Notes: generated from the sequence alone by a model not told the origin. A stretch of DNA of 64,000 nt from Phycisphaerae bacterium (GCA_011050235.1 DRGC01000017.1:1-64000); one strand, 5' to 3'; counted from the first letter of the stretch, positions 50,705 to 59,856 are shown. Numbers and translations are program-made.

Positions 50705-53700
50705 CTATCGTGAGTCCGGGTCCTGTATCTTCTGGATCGCTTCCCGGGCGGCGTCGGCGATGCCTTGATACGGGTCATCGGTTGCTCTTCTCAGCATCTC
50801 CAGCGCCGGTTCAGCCCGGGGGCCGAGCGTGCCGAGCGACCGGATGGCGTATCGTCGGACGTCCCGCTCAGCGTCCTTCTCTGCGACGGTGGCCAGGGCC
50901 AAAACAATACGTTCGATGTCCGGGTGATCGGCGCGAAGCCCTCTGCCCAGGCTTGCCAGCTCCCGGGCGGACCGGCTGCGATACCGCTCGTTCGGGGATT
51001 CAGTCATCAGGTCAATCAGTCCGTCCACGACGTCTGGATGATCCGCCCCGATCTTCACAAGGGCGGCAAGGGCGTTGGGCCAGTGGCTATTGTGGATCGA
51101 CTCACCGGTCAGCCCATCGAACAGAAGCGGCACAACCGCTTGCCTCAGTTGCCCGGACGCCCTCTCACTTAAAGCCACCAGCGCCTCCAACGCGTACGTC
51201 CGGACCAATTCGTGATCGTCCTTTAACAGTGTGACCAGCACAGGGGGAACTTCCTCAACCGGCATGGCCCCGCAGGCGCTAGCAACGGTCATTCGAATGA
51301 TACGACTGTCCTCGGTGGCGTAGACCTCCAATTCCGGCAGGATCCTCGGTCCCCAGGCCCCCACCACCGGAGCGATCCGGTTCCAGTAGCGGAAACGGGA
51401 ATCCAATCGGACTGCCTTTATCAACACGTCCAGATTCTCCGGTCCCAGGCGGATCAGTCGGGCCTTGGCGGCCTTGGATAGCCGGCTGCTGTTGCTGGTC
51501 AGGTGGCTGATCAGCGTAATCAGTTGCTCATCTTCAATCCCGGCTTCTCGCAACAGGATTCCGGTGGCCAGTCCCGTCCGCCACAAGGCCTGTTCGATGG
51601 CGTGGGTCTGTGGGTGTTTCTTCGCACAGGCCAATAGCGCCGGCCAAGCGTCGACGCCGCGATCGCCCAGTTCCCCGATGGCGTAGGCGGCGGCGTCACG
51701 GACCTTCTCGCTGTCGTCATTCTCGATCGCATCGGCGATCGCCGCGATCATCGGTTCGGCGGCCAGACCTTGGGCGATTCCGAAGCGGTTGATCGCCAGG
51801 GCTCTCAGTTGACTCACAGCGGCGGCGCGAACGTTGGGGTCCGAGTGGGACCGTTGAAGCTCGATAAGCTTGGTGACCAGGATTGGCATGCCCCGGTAGG
51901 CCCGACCTAAGATGTTCGGCCCCATGACGCGAACGTCGGAGCTGGGATCGTCAAGGATGTCGGCGATCACGCCGGCGAGCGGATGATTCTCGGCCGGTCC
52001 GTTGGGCGTGATGCGGAGCAACACCTTGGCCGCTTCCAGGCGGATCTGGGGATCCTCGTCTTCCAGCAGGGATCGGATCAACGGAAGGGAGTCTTCCTTG
52101 CACTGCCTGAGCAGATGCTCCAGGGCGCGTTGGACGTGGCGGGAATGGCCTTGGCGATAGTGGGCCAGGAGCACCGGCAGGACCTCCAGGTCCATTTCCG
52201 AGAAGACTTCGCAGACGCCCGGCCCGATACCGTGGTCTTGTTCCCACGCCGCCAGCAGCGGGGCCACCGCGTCGGCCCCCATGGCCGAGAGCTGGAGAAC
52301 CAATTCCATGTCGATCCGATTGTGGGCGCGCATGCTTTCAGCCGTGGCGACCTTCAACTGTTCGATCAGCTCGGCTATGGACGGGCCGACCGGCGCGGAG
52401 TCCGGCCCTTGGCCAGGCGGTTGGCCCCAGACCCCTGATTCGGGAACGATCACCTTGTGGAGTTCGTAGCCGACCTCGGTGGTGAAGACGGACAGGTAGA
52501 TCGTCTCTCCGATGCGAGCGCCTCCTACGCCGCCTCGTCTAGATCGCCCCCCGATTCGCGTCATCCCTTCCAGGTTCCCCAGCCAGGCCTCACGGAGGCG
52601 GTCTCCTCCGCGCGTGGTCACGAGCACGTTCAGTAACAACGCGTCACCGAGAACATCGAACCTCCGGATCGTCCGGACGCAGCCGTCATCAACGGTATAA
52701 AGATCCGCCCGGCAGACCGTCCCTTCAGCCGTGCCGTCCGATTCCCACAATTGGCGCCCCGGATCCGCACCGGAATCGACGATCACCATCACCAACCGAT
52801 CCCCAAGACACTCCAGCCGCCCATCGGCCGCTGCCGATCCCTTCGGCCCCGGACGAATGTCCTTGACCAGCGTTGTTCCCTCAGCCGTGCCGTCGCTGCG
52901 CCACAATTCCGAACCGTGGACGCCGTCGTTGGCCAGAAACAGCAGTACGTCCCCCACCGCGGCCATGCCGTGTTGGGGGCCGGGCCCGGACAGATTGATG
53001 TCCTTGACCATGTAGGTACCCGCAGCTGTGCCGTCGGAGGCCCACAGCTCAGTACCTTGGCCGATGGTTAGAGCGTTGAAGAAGATCAGTCCCCCGGCCA
53101 CCACCTTTCGGCTTGGTTGCAGGCCCCGGGAGCCTCCGTTGTAGTCCAGCACGATGTGGGTGCCGGCGAAGGTCCCGTCAGTGACGAACAGCTCCGGCCC
53201 CACCTCCGAAAGCGAGGTGAAGTAGAGCTTTCCATTGTACTCCACGAAGTCATGAGGGTTGGCGCTTGCTCTGCCTGGCGCGGTTTCTCGGACGATGCCC
53301 GTGCCGATGACGGTTCCATCCGACTTCCAGAGCTCACACCCGATGGGCGGGTCCTGCTGATAGATGCGGAAGTACAACTCCCCGTTGAGAACCGCCAACG
53401 GAAGCATGGCGGTGGAGTTGGCCGACGGCGGCGCCACATCCGTCAGCGCAAACGTGCCGTCGGCGGTGCCGTCCGAACGCCAGAGCTGGCTGTCCGCGTG
53501 GCCTTTGCGAAGCTCGAAATAGAGCAATTCGCCGGCGCAAGTGAGGCGGTTAATGGTGCTGGACTCCGGGCCGGGAGTGAGATCCTTGACCATGTGGGTG
53601 CCCGCCTCCGTACCATCTGAAACCCACAACTCAACCCCGGCGGCGCTGGTTTGGCTTAAGAAGAAGACGCGCTCGCCCACCACGGTCAAGTTCGCGGCCC

Positions 53701-53821
53701 TGGCGCTCTCGGGCCCGGGCCCAATGTCCCGAACCAACTCAACGGTGCATTGCCCTCGGGCCACCTCGACAGTCATGATCATGATCGTCCCGACGATGGC
53801 GAGGCCAAATCGCATATTCAT
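50705..53821 (-). CDS. Large secreted protein: ELWxxDGT repeats followed by HEAT-like repeats
   Basis: 1,038 residues starting at ATG 53821 (MNMRFGLAIVGT, GGGAG upstream). A signal peptide is followed by at least seven repeats of the form ELWxSDGTxxGT (for example ELWVSDGTEAGT, QLWRSDGTADGT, ELWASDGTAAGT, ELWRSDGTAEGT), the hyalin-like beta-propeller units, to about residue 430. From about 470 the protein becomes helical with HEAT-type repeats (for example 'IRLEAAKVLLRITPNGP', 'VRDAAAYAIGELGDRG', 'VRRYAIRSLGTLGPRA'). It is probably an extracellular or periplasmic scaffold; no catalytic residues are recognised. Confidence 0.85.
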   Translation of the reverse strand: MNMRFGLAIVGTIMIMTVEVARGQCTVELVRDIGPGPESARAANLTVVGERVFFLSQTSAAGVELWVSDGTEAGTHMVKDLTPGPESSTINRLTCAGELLYFELRKGHADSQLWRSDGTADGTFALTDVAPPSANSTAMLPLAVLNGELYFRIYQQDPPIGCELWKSDGTVIGTGIVRETAPGRASANPHDFVEYNGKLYFTSLSEVGPELFVTDGTFAGTHIVLDYNGGSRGLQPSRKVVAGGLIFFNALTIGQGTELWASDGTAAGTYMVKDINLSGPGPQHGMAAVGDVLLFLANDGVHGSELWRSDGTAEGTTLVKDIRPGPKGSAAADGRLECLGDRLVMVIVDSGADPGRQLWESDGTAEGTVCRADLYTVDDGCVRTIRRFDVLGDALLLNVLVTTRGGDRLREAWLGNLEGMTRIGGRSRRGGVGGARIGETIYLSVFTTEVGYELHKVIVPESGVWGQPPGQGPDSAPVGPSIAELIEQLKVATAESMRAHNRIDMELVLQLSAMGADAVAPLLAAWEQDHGIGPGVCEVFSEMDLEVLPVLLAHYRQGHSRHVQRALEHLLRQCKEDSLPLIRSLLEDEDPQIRLEAAKVLLRITPNGPAENHPLAGVIADILDDPSSDVRVMGPNILGRAYRGMPILVTKLIELQRSHSDPNVRAAAVSQLRALAINRFGIAQGLAAEPMIAAIADAIENDDSEKVRDAAAYAIGELGDRGVDAWPALLACAKKHPQTHAIEQALWRTGLATGILLREAGIEDEQLITLISHLTSNSSRLSKAAKARLIRLGPENLDVLIKAVRLDSRFRYWNRIAPVVGAWGPRILPELEVYATEDSRIIRMTVASACGAMPVEEVPPVLVTLLKDDHELVRTYALEALVALSERASGQLRQAVVPLLFDGLTGESIHNSHWPNALAALVKIGADHPDVVDGLIDLMTESPNERYRSRSARELASLGRGLRADHPDIERIVLALATVAEKDAERDVRRYAIRSLGTLGPRAEPALEMLRRATDDPYQGIADAAREAIQKIQDPDSR

Positions 53822-54123
53822 GCTCGTCTCCCGATTCGGCCCCAACCCGACGCGGACGACAATCGGATCTCGCCGATGCGTTGCAGAGGTCCTTAGCCAC
53901 GTGACCGTTCAAGCTCCCGGCGTCGGCCCTCTTATGGGGCTACGTGGGTCCATTGTCAATCAGGCATCTGCAGGTCTCCACCTTGCTTAGGTCCATGGCC
54001 CGTCCACGTCCTTAACGCCAAGACGGCCCTGGACGCTCCGGCATCTCGCCTGCAGACCCGGACACCAGGATTTGGACGATCCAGTTCCCCGGAAGTTCCC
54101 AGTTCCCAGCGCCCGTGCCTACC

Positions 54124-54194
54124 GAAGACTCCGTCGGTCATATTCTACCGGCACTTACGAGCATTGTCATCTCATGCCTCCCGTATGGTTCCAG
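54124..54194 (+). repeat. Dispersed repeat R1, copy c
   Basis: GAAGACTCCGTCGGTCATAT, TCTACCGGCACTTACGAGCA, TTGTCATCTCATGCCTCC, followed by CCGTATGGTTCCA, which is the inverse of the TGGAACCATACGG box in R2 and R3. It has high similarity to copies b, d and e. Confidence 0.8.
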
Positions 54195-54281
54195 AACTCC
54201 GCCGACGGTCGCTCTACCCACCGGGTGGAATTCTAGTGTTCCAAAACACCGAAGAACAGGCTGAACACAGGCCCCAGTCTC

Positions 54282-54345
54282 CCCCATTAGTCCGCTTCTT
54301 TGCAGTCACTTAGGCTTCGGTTGAGCCTTGGAACCATACGGGGAC
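54282..54345 (+). repeat. Dispersed repeat R3, copy b
   Basis: CCCCATTAGTCCGCTTCTTT, GCAGTCACTTAGGCTTCGGT, then TGAGCCTTGGAACCATACGG. It matches 50580-50642 with scattered changes and lies 8 bp beyond the 3' end of the DUF362 gene. Confidence 0.75.
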
Positions 54346-54353
54346 AGGTTAAC

Positions 54354-55571
54354 TCAGCCCAGGAGGGGCTCGTAGACCTCGTAGTGTTCGCCTTCGGCGT
54401 CGTCGGGGTCGACGTACTTGAACAGCAGGGATTCGTCCGGCTTGTCGCCGGCCAAGATGCGGCGGCTTTGGTCCAGGCGGGGATTGGTGTCGTGCCAGAT
54501 GACCTGGCGGGCCTGCAGCAGGATGAACTGGCCGCGGTACGGCTCGAACAGCTTCGGGTTGTCCCGATAAAAAAGCGCCTGCGTGGCCATGGTCTGCCGC
54601 CACGAGGCCACCGTCTCGGGCGGATCGAGCCGCGCGGCAAAGAACTCACCTTCCGCTGCGGGATCGACGTCCGACTCGAAATCGATCGTCTCAAGATCGA
54701 CCGCCCCGTGCCCTCCTTCGGCCGCGATCAGCACGTGGTTTCGGTCGCGGACGAACGGCGGCGTGAGATAGTCGGCCGTCGGATCGTGCCCCATCAGCCG
54801 CATCGTGCACGCGTCGGTCGCGACGACGTTGTCGCCGGCGATGAGCGTGTCGGTCATCCGCGGCTCACTACCGCCATACCCCCACTCCGAGCCGGCGTGG
54901 GAGACGATCATGTCGCCGATGTTCAGGACCGGATCGAACAGTCGGCCGATGTCGGCCAGCACGTACGGCAGGCGGACCAGGTGGTGGTAATAGCTGCGAG
55001 GACGACCCGCAGGATAGGTCGGCATCAGGCCGAACAAGTTCTTCAGGCACGCCGTGACGCCGGTAAAGGCGTGGTTCTTGATCTTGGCGACGGACACGAC
55101 GCAGTCGGCGTCGGCCACGTCGCCCATCACCGCGTAGCGGCGGAACATCTGCCCGCCGCCGGGGACGTCCATCCAGCGAAACGGCGGCAGGTTGCCGCTG
55201 ACGTAGCCGATCCCATACTCATCCAGAATCCCCGCAATGCTGGTGGTCTCCTCCGGGCCGGGCTTGTCGGCCGGGGCGACCAGGCTGATGTCCCCGCAGA
55301 CTATTTCCGCATCCGTTCGGGCCCGCAGCAGTCGGCAGACGGCCCGAACGACAGCCTCGCTGACCAGATACTGCCGGTGTCCCTCGAAGGTGGCGATGGA
55401 GTCCAGCGCGCCGTCCTGATTGAACTTGACGACGATCCGTCGGGCCGATTCCAGCTTGTCCCACGATTGGGTCAGCGGCGCCGTGGCGCGCTCGAGGGCC
55501 TCGTAGACCGCTTCGTCGTTGGCGGTGTGATCGCAACGAACGGCTCTGACTGTGAAATCCTTACCCGACAC
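54354..55571 (-). CDS. DUF362 domain protein
   Basis: 405 residues starting at GTG 55571, with AGGAGAGG upstream. The DUF362 core is visible as VVKFNQDGALDSIATFEGHR, 'VSVAKIKNHAFTGVTACLKN' and 'NIGDMIVSHAGSEWG', the set of strand and loop signatures shared by these proteins. The family is widespread in anaerobes. Some members carry ferredoxin domains, but this one shows no CxxCxxC motif. Role unknown; association with iron-sulfur or radical chemistry is sometimes proposed. Confidence 0.86.
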   Translation of the reverse strand: MSGKDFTVRAVRCDHTANDEAVYEALERATAPLTQSWDKLESARRIVVKFNQDGALDSIATFEGHRQYLVSEAVVRAVCRLLRARTDAEIVCGDISLVAPADKPGPEETTSIAGILDEYGIGYVSGNLPPFRWMDVPGGGQMFRRYAVMGDVADADCVVSVAKIKNHAFTGVTACLKNLFGLMPTYPAGRPRSYYHHLVRLPYVLADIGRLFDPVLNIGDMIVSHAGSEWGYGGSEPRMTDTLIAGDNVVATDACTMRLMGHDPTADYLTPPFVRDRNHVLIAAEGGHGAVDLETIDFESDVDPAAEGEFFAARLDPPETVASWRQTMATQALFYRDNPKLFEPYRGQFILLQARQVIWHDTNPRLDQSRRILAGDKPDESLLFKYVDPDDAEGEHYEVYEPLLG

Positions 55572-55717
55572 GCCAAAGCCTCTCCTGTAAGTCCCAAGTG
55601 AAGGTCCTGCGACATTCTAGCACGAACGACCGGCAAGACCGTCGTATAGTTTTTCCGCATGCGTAGCACAGCTACGCGCCCTACCAATCTGCCGGTAGAG
55701 CACGTGGCATCCGGCAA

Positions 55718-56665
55718 TCAGTCCTGGCCCTGACGGCGGCGTCGCGACAGAAACCAAACGCACGCCCCCAATGGGGTCAGCGCTATCCCCAAGGCAGGCC
55801 ACATCGACAAGGATCGTGTCGTCTGCGACGATTCAGGCTCCTCGGCCGGAGCGGGTGCGGGTTCTTCGGCCGCGACAGGTTGGGGCCTGGCGGGGTTAGC
55901 GGCCAGGCCGAGTACTTGGTTGATAATGTAGGCGTTGGTCCCTCGGCCGTGGGAATAGCCTTGGACATGTGTCCTGCCGCCATGTGTTTCTACCTCAAAA
56001 TATCGCAGGTAATTCGCTCGCGGCGGCTCGCCATTAGGATCATCGTCCGAGTCGGTGATCCATATGCCGATCACCTGGTCCGTTTCGTCATCGACATTGA
56101 CACCCCAACAGGTAACCGTGTGCGAGAAGTTCACCTTTGGGTGCCGCAGGTTAATCCCCGAGACATACCCCTCAACGGTGTTCTTTCTGATCCGATCCAA
56201 CGCGCCCGCGGCACCCAAGTGTGGGCCGGACACGTAATCCCGGATGTTCAAGTCCGGATAGAAACCGCCACCGCCGGGCACGTTGCGCTTGGGGTAGCCT
56301 CTGTCGCCGCCACGGAACCACCAGATGATGGCGAATAGCGGGTGGCCGCCGCCGCTGACCCAGTGAGTCTGGAAGTACTCCCAGATTGCGTCTTCATCCG
56401 CCAGGTCAGTCCCCTCGTTCCAGCCGCCCCAGGCGAGCATGTTCGACGCCACCGCCGCCCAGCACATGAAGCCATCTTCATAGCCGCCGTCGGCATAGTC
56501 CTTCTCCGCATCGTGCCACCGCCCGCCGTGGAGTTCGAAAACCAGATACGTCGTCCCGCGCGGCTCGGCGTCGCTATTCAACGTCGGCGTAGCCGCCACC
56601 GCCTTCAAGCTGACGGCAAAGATCACGAACATCGCTAGAGAGAACCAACTCGTTGTAGCCTTCAT
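55718..56665 (-). CDS. IdeS/Mac-like cysteine peptidase with C-terminal membrane anchor
   Basis: 315 residues with an N-terminal signal peptide (WFSLAMFVIFAVSLKAVAA). The catalytic Cys is in FMCWAAVASNMLAWGG (Cys at about 68). The His is in FSHTVTCWG (about 182), and the Asp pair is in IWITDSDDD (about 205 and 207). Spacing between His and Asp (23 and 25) is close to that of IdeS. The C-terminus after a Pro/Glu/Ala linker is a hydrophobic segment (ALGIALTPLGACVWFLS) followed by RRRRQGQD, which looks like a surface anchor or sorting tail. It is probably a secreted protease displayed at the envelope. Its target cannot be IgG in this organism. Confidence 0.7.
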   Translation of the reverse strand: MKATTSWFSLAMFVIFAVSLKAVAATPTLNSDAEPRGTTYLVFELHGGRWHDAEKDYADGGYEDGFMCWAAVASNMLAWGGWNEGTDLADEDAIWEYFQTHWVSGGGHPLFAIIWWFRGGDRGYPKRNVPGGGGFYPDLNIRDYVSGPHLGAAGALDRIRKNTVEGYVSGINLRHPKVNFSHTVTCWGVNVDDETDQVIGIWITDSDDDPNGEPPRANYLRYFEVETHGGRTHVQGYSHGRGTNAYIINQVLGLAANPARPQPVAAEEPAPAPAEEPESSQTTRSLSMWPALGIALTPLGACVWFLSRRRRQGQD

Positions 56666-56751
56666 TGCAGCATCTCCGATTGCCTTGCCGTCCTACACCT
56701 TGTCTCCGCCCATAACAGGGCGCACGCGCCCCATATTACACTACTCCCAAC

Positions 56752-56829
56752 GCCTGTCTCTCTCGAAAACTCCATCCGGACCGGATTACGTAGCGAATCG
56801 AGGTGTCTCGGGCTTCTCTGGGACCTGCC
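56752..56829 (-). repeat. Partial inverted copy of R2
   Basis: Reverse-complement reading gives CAGGTCCCAGAGAAGCCC, CGATTCGCTACGTAATCCGG and CCGGATGGAGTTTTCGAGAG. These correspond to the hairpin's right arm, the CGATTCGCTAC box and the terminal box of R2. Middle parts of R2 are missing. Confidence 0.65.
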
Positions 56830-56900
56830 GACACGTCGCGACTTGCCTCATTTTGCCGCGTGCTGCAACGTTGTGGCGAAGCAGCCGGGCCGGACATGGG

Positions 56901-56970
56901 CGTATGGTTCCAAAACTCCGTCCGCCATATCCTACCAGCACTTGCGAACATCGTCAGCGCGGCCGCTCGC
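56901..56970 (+). repeat. Dispersed repeat R1, copy d
   Basis: CGTATGGTTCCAAAACTCCG, TCCGCCATATCCTACCAGCA, CTTGCGAACATCGTCAGC. Here the inverted CATACG box directly precedes R1, showing how the two modules combine. Confidence 0.8.
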
Positions 56971-57085
56971 CGCCATCGCCCATTCCGACCCGAATGGTGT
57001 TTTCAGGAGGGCATCGCGCCGGCGGCCAAGCTGGACGGATCCCGCGCCCTCTGCTATGGTGGCTCAAACACCCAGGAGGTGCCCT

Positions 57086-58489
57086 ATGAAGAACATCATT
57101 CTCATCATCAGCGACACGTTCAGATACGACAACCTGTTCGACCGCGCCGCCATGCCCGTCCGAACGCCTCAGCTCGATCGTTTTGCAGAACGGGCGGTGA
57201 GCGTTGAACGGATGTATACCGGCAGTTTCCCAACCATCCCCCAGAGGACCGACATGACCTCAGGCCGGCTCGGCTGGCCGTGGTTCCCCTGGCAGCATCG
57301 TACGTTGAGCAGTCAGAATCACATGCCTTCAATCCTCGGCCAAGCGGGATACGTCAGCCAGCTCATTTGCGACTGCCCGCACCTGTTCGGTGCCGGCATG
57401 GAGCACGGCTTTGACGGCTCGTGCGTGCTGAGAGGACAGGAAGGCGACATGTTCTTCCTACGGATGAACCGTAAGATCAAGTCGACCGGCCCCGCCTGGA
57501 AGACGCGGAGCGATCGATATTTCCGGAACAGGAACCTGCCCGATCTGGCCCGATGGATCAACCAGCTATGGTACCGCGAGGAGGACACCTTCCCCCCGCG
57601 CACGGCCGGCCTGGCCGTGGAATGGCTGGAGGAAAACTACCGTTTCAATCCGTTCTTCCTGTGGGTGGACTTCTTCGATCCGCACGAGCCCTGGGACGCA
57701 CCGGAGTACATGGTCCAGCGCTACGATCCTAACTACAAAGGCACCCCGATGATCCATCCCAACTATGGGAAGGCATCGGACCTGACCGCCGCGGAACTGA
57801 AGAACCTCCGCGCGCACTACTGCGCAGAGGCCGAACTCGTCGACCGCTGGATCGGCCGGGTGCTCCAGAAGATCGACGATCTGCAATTGTGGGACAACTC
57901 GGTCGTGGTCTTCACCACGGACCACGGCAAGAGCCTCGGCGAGCATAACCGTACGGGCAAATCCAACATCAACAAGCGCGACAGCCGAAACTGGCCGCTC
58001 TATCCGGAAGTCGCCCACATTCCGTTCATGGTGGCCGCGCCGGGACTGCCGGCGGGCAAGACCATAAAGTCCATCATGCAGCCCGTCGACATCCTCCCGA
58101 CGTTATTGGACCTCGCCGGCGCCAAAGTCAAACCCCCCGAGCCATTTCACGGCACTTCCTTTGCTCCGCTCCTGCGCGGACGCTCCCGGAAGCAGCCGCG
58201 GGATTTCGCCATATCCGGCAGCTACCTGCGGCTTGAGAATGGCAAGAGCCTCAGAAGGGCCGTAACGCCGGTGCTCTACACGAAAAGCTGGGCCTACGCA
58301 CCGATAGGCGCAACAGGCCGACGGGAACTGTACCGGTTGGGTGAAGACCCGTACTGCGAGACCAACGTGGCTGCCGCTCATCCGGGCATGGTGAAGAAGC
58401 TCGACCGGTTGTTCATGGACTGGCTGGAAGACGTGGGAGCACCCGACGACGCCGTTACCCCGTTTGCGCGGCCGCATCGCCGCGGTTGA
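57086..58489 (+). CDS. Sulfatase-fold hydrolase with Thr at the nucleophile position
   Basis: 467 residues starting at ATG 57086, with a perfect CCAGGAGGT upstream; the longer frame upstream reads through repeat sequence. Strand KNIILIISDTFRYDNLFD supplies the metal-binding Asp. The formylglycine position reads FPTIPQRTDMTSGR, T-x-P-x-R with Thr at about residue 50, so the usual Cys/Ser is replaced although the Arg is kept. The second metal site is VVFTTDHGKSLGEHNRTGK. It belongs to the sulfatase/alkaline-phosphatase superfamily and may use an unmodified Thr like phosphate-monoester or phosphonate hydrolases. No signal peptide is seen. Confidence 0.88.
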   Translation: MKNIILIISDTFRYDNLFDRAAMPVRTPQLDRFAERAVSVERMYTGSFPTIPQRTDMTSGRLGWPWFPWQHRTLSSQNHMPSILGQAGYVSQLICDCPHLFGAGMEHGFDGSCVLRGQEGDMFFLRMNRKIKSTGPAWKTRSDRYFRNRNLPDLARWINQLWYREEDTFPPRTAGLAVEWLEENYRFNPFFLWVDFFDPHEPWDAPEYMVQRYDPNYKGTPMIHPNYGKASDLTAAELKNLRAHYCAEAELVDRWIGRVLQKIDDLQLWDNSVVVFTTDHGKSLGEHNRTGKSNINKRDSRNWPLYPEVAHIPFMVAAPGLPAGKTIKSIMQPVDILPTLLDLAGAKVKPPEPFHGTSFAPLLRGRSRKQPRDFAISGSYLRLENGKSLRRAVTPVLYTKSWAYAPIGATGRRELYRLGEDPYCETNVAAAHPGMVKKLDRLFMDWLEDVGAPDDAVTPFARPHRRG

Positions 58490-58551
58490 GTCCAACTTCC
58501 GGGGCCGGATGCGGATTTCCCTGTGACGCGAACGAAGAGAGGACTCTCACA

Positions 58552-59856
58552 ATGGCTGACAAACTTGCCATCCTCGGTGGGCCCAAGGCAATGACCGTAC
58601 CGTGGCCCGACAATGGAACAATCGGACCCGACGAGATCGCCGCTGCAACCCGGACCGTCGCATCCGGGCAGATCTCCGACTGCGGTCGCGGCGAAACGGT
58701 CGCGGCAATGGAGGATGCCTTCGCCGCGCGATTCGCCGCCCGTCACGCGCTGAGTTTCAGCTCGGGCACGGCGTCGATCCACGGCGCCCTCTTCGCGGCC
58801 GGTGTGCGGCCCGGAACCGAGGTGCTCACCGCAAACCAAACCTGGGCGTCGGCAATCACCGCCATCTTCCACGCCGGGGGCACACCCGTGTTCTGCGATG
58901 TCGCGCGGGATTCGTTCCACATCGATCCGGCCGAACTCCAGCGCAAGTGCGGACCCGACACCCGCGCGGTGATTGTCACGCATCTGTGGGGCATCCCGGC
59001 GGATATGGATCCCATCCTCAAGGCGGCGCGCCTCCTCAACCTGAAGGTCATCGAGGATTGCTCGCACGCTCACGGCGCCGAGTACAAGGGGACACCCGTT
59101 GGCACACTCGGCGACATCGGGTGTTTCAGTCTCCAGGGCAGCAAGGCTATCGTGGCCGGGGAAGGCGGGATCCTGGTCACCAACAGCAGGCGCCTATACC
59201 AGAGGGCCATGATCCCGGGGCACCACGACATGCGTTTGTCGGTCGAACTCGTTTCCCCGGACCTGAAACCGTTCGCAGAATGTGGAGGCTACTGGAAGTA
59301 CCGGATCTCGCCGGTGGGCGCGGCGATTGCAACGGTGCAACTCGGGCGCATGGACGAACTGAACGGTAACCGCCAAGGGAATTTCGACATCCTGCACAGG
59401 CGACTCCGAAAGACCGCTGCGCTGCTGACGTGGCCGAAACTTAATCGCGGGTCCAGGCGGGGGTGGTACGGAACGCCCGCGCTCTACGAGGATCTCCACG
59501 GCCGCGTATCCCGCGACCTCTTCGCAGCAGCCTGTGCGGCCGAAGGCCTCTACGTCGGCAGAGCGTACAGCAACTGGTACCGCACCCCGGTCTTCCAGGA
59601 TTTGAAGCTCATGTCCCAGCTCTGGACGGTCGAGCATCCCAACGGCGTGAAGTATACGCCGCTCGGCGAGGGCGCCCTCCCGAACGACGAATCCGTCCGG
59701 CAAAGGCTCCTCGTGTTTCCCATTCCCCCGCTGGCGGCGCCGGAGTTCATGACCCAGGTCGCGGGGACCGTCGAAAAGGTGGCCGCCAACATGGCTTCCC
59801 TCTCACGCTTCGGTGCAGAGCACAAATCGAAAGGAGTGCCCGGTTGTGCGTACTGA
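58552..59856 (+). CDS. DegT/DnrJ/EryC1/StrS family aminotransferase
   Basis: 434 residues starting at ATG 58552 (MADKLAILGG, AGAGG upstream). It is a PLP-dependent sugar aminotransferase. SFSSGTASIHGALFAAGV is the cofactor phosphate loop. VIVTHLWGIPADMDPI and VIEDCSHAHGAEYKG (Asp for the pyridine N) follow, and the PLP Lys is in GCFSLQGSKAIVAGEGGI. It is 63 bp downstream of the sulfatase-like gene, so they may share an operon. The stop codon TGA (59854-59856) is the start of repeat R1 copy e, so the last residues are of uncertain origin. It is probably involved in amino-sugar metabolism. Confidence 0.9.
   Translation: MADKLAILGGPKAMTVPWPDNGTIGPDEIAAATRTVASGQISDCGRGETVAAMEDAFAARFAARHALSFSSGTASIHGALFAAGVRPGTEVLTANQTWASAITAIFHAGGTPVFCDVARDSFHIDPAELQRKCGPDTRAVIVTHLWGIPADMDPILKAARLLNLKVIEDCSHAHGAEYKGTPVGTLGDIGCFSLQGSKAIVAGEGGILVTNSRRLYQRAMIPGHHDMRLSVELVSPDLKPFAECGGYWKYRISPVGAAIATVQLGRMDELNGNRQGNFDILHRRLRKTAALLTWPKLNRGSRRGWYGTPALYEDLHGRVSRDLFAAACAAEGLYVGRAYSNWYRTPVFQDLKLMSQLWTVEHPNGVKYTPLGEGALPNDESVRQRLLVFPIPPLAAPEFMTQVAGTVEKVAANMASLSRFGAEHKSKGVPGCAY

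Larger units (their letters stand above)
53822..54353. other. Intergenic region with repeats R1c and R3b
   Basis: 532 bp between two minus-strand genes. The first 300 bp show no clear element. R1 copy c occupies 54124-54194 and is followed by the inverted start of the R2-type CATACGG box. R3 copy b occupies 54282-54345. No gene is visible. Confidence 0.5.
56666..57085. other. Intergenic region with inverted repeat material
   Basis: 420 bp upstream of the sulfatase-like gene. It holds a partial inverted copy of R2 (56752-56829, including CTCTCGAAAACTCCATCCGG and the reverse of GATTCGCTAC), then R1 copy d (56901-56970), then a CCGAATGGTGTTTTCAGGAG string (56997-57016) that matches the R2 end in direct orientation. 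Confidence 0.6.

Noticed and set aside
55718-56665. C-terminal hydrophobic tail of the IdeS-like protein as a PEP-CTERM sorting signal
   Set aside because: There is no PEP motif before the helix; only the helix and Arg cluster fit, so I call it a membrane anchor without naming a sorting system.
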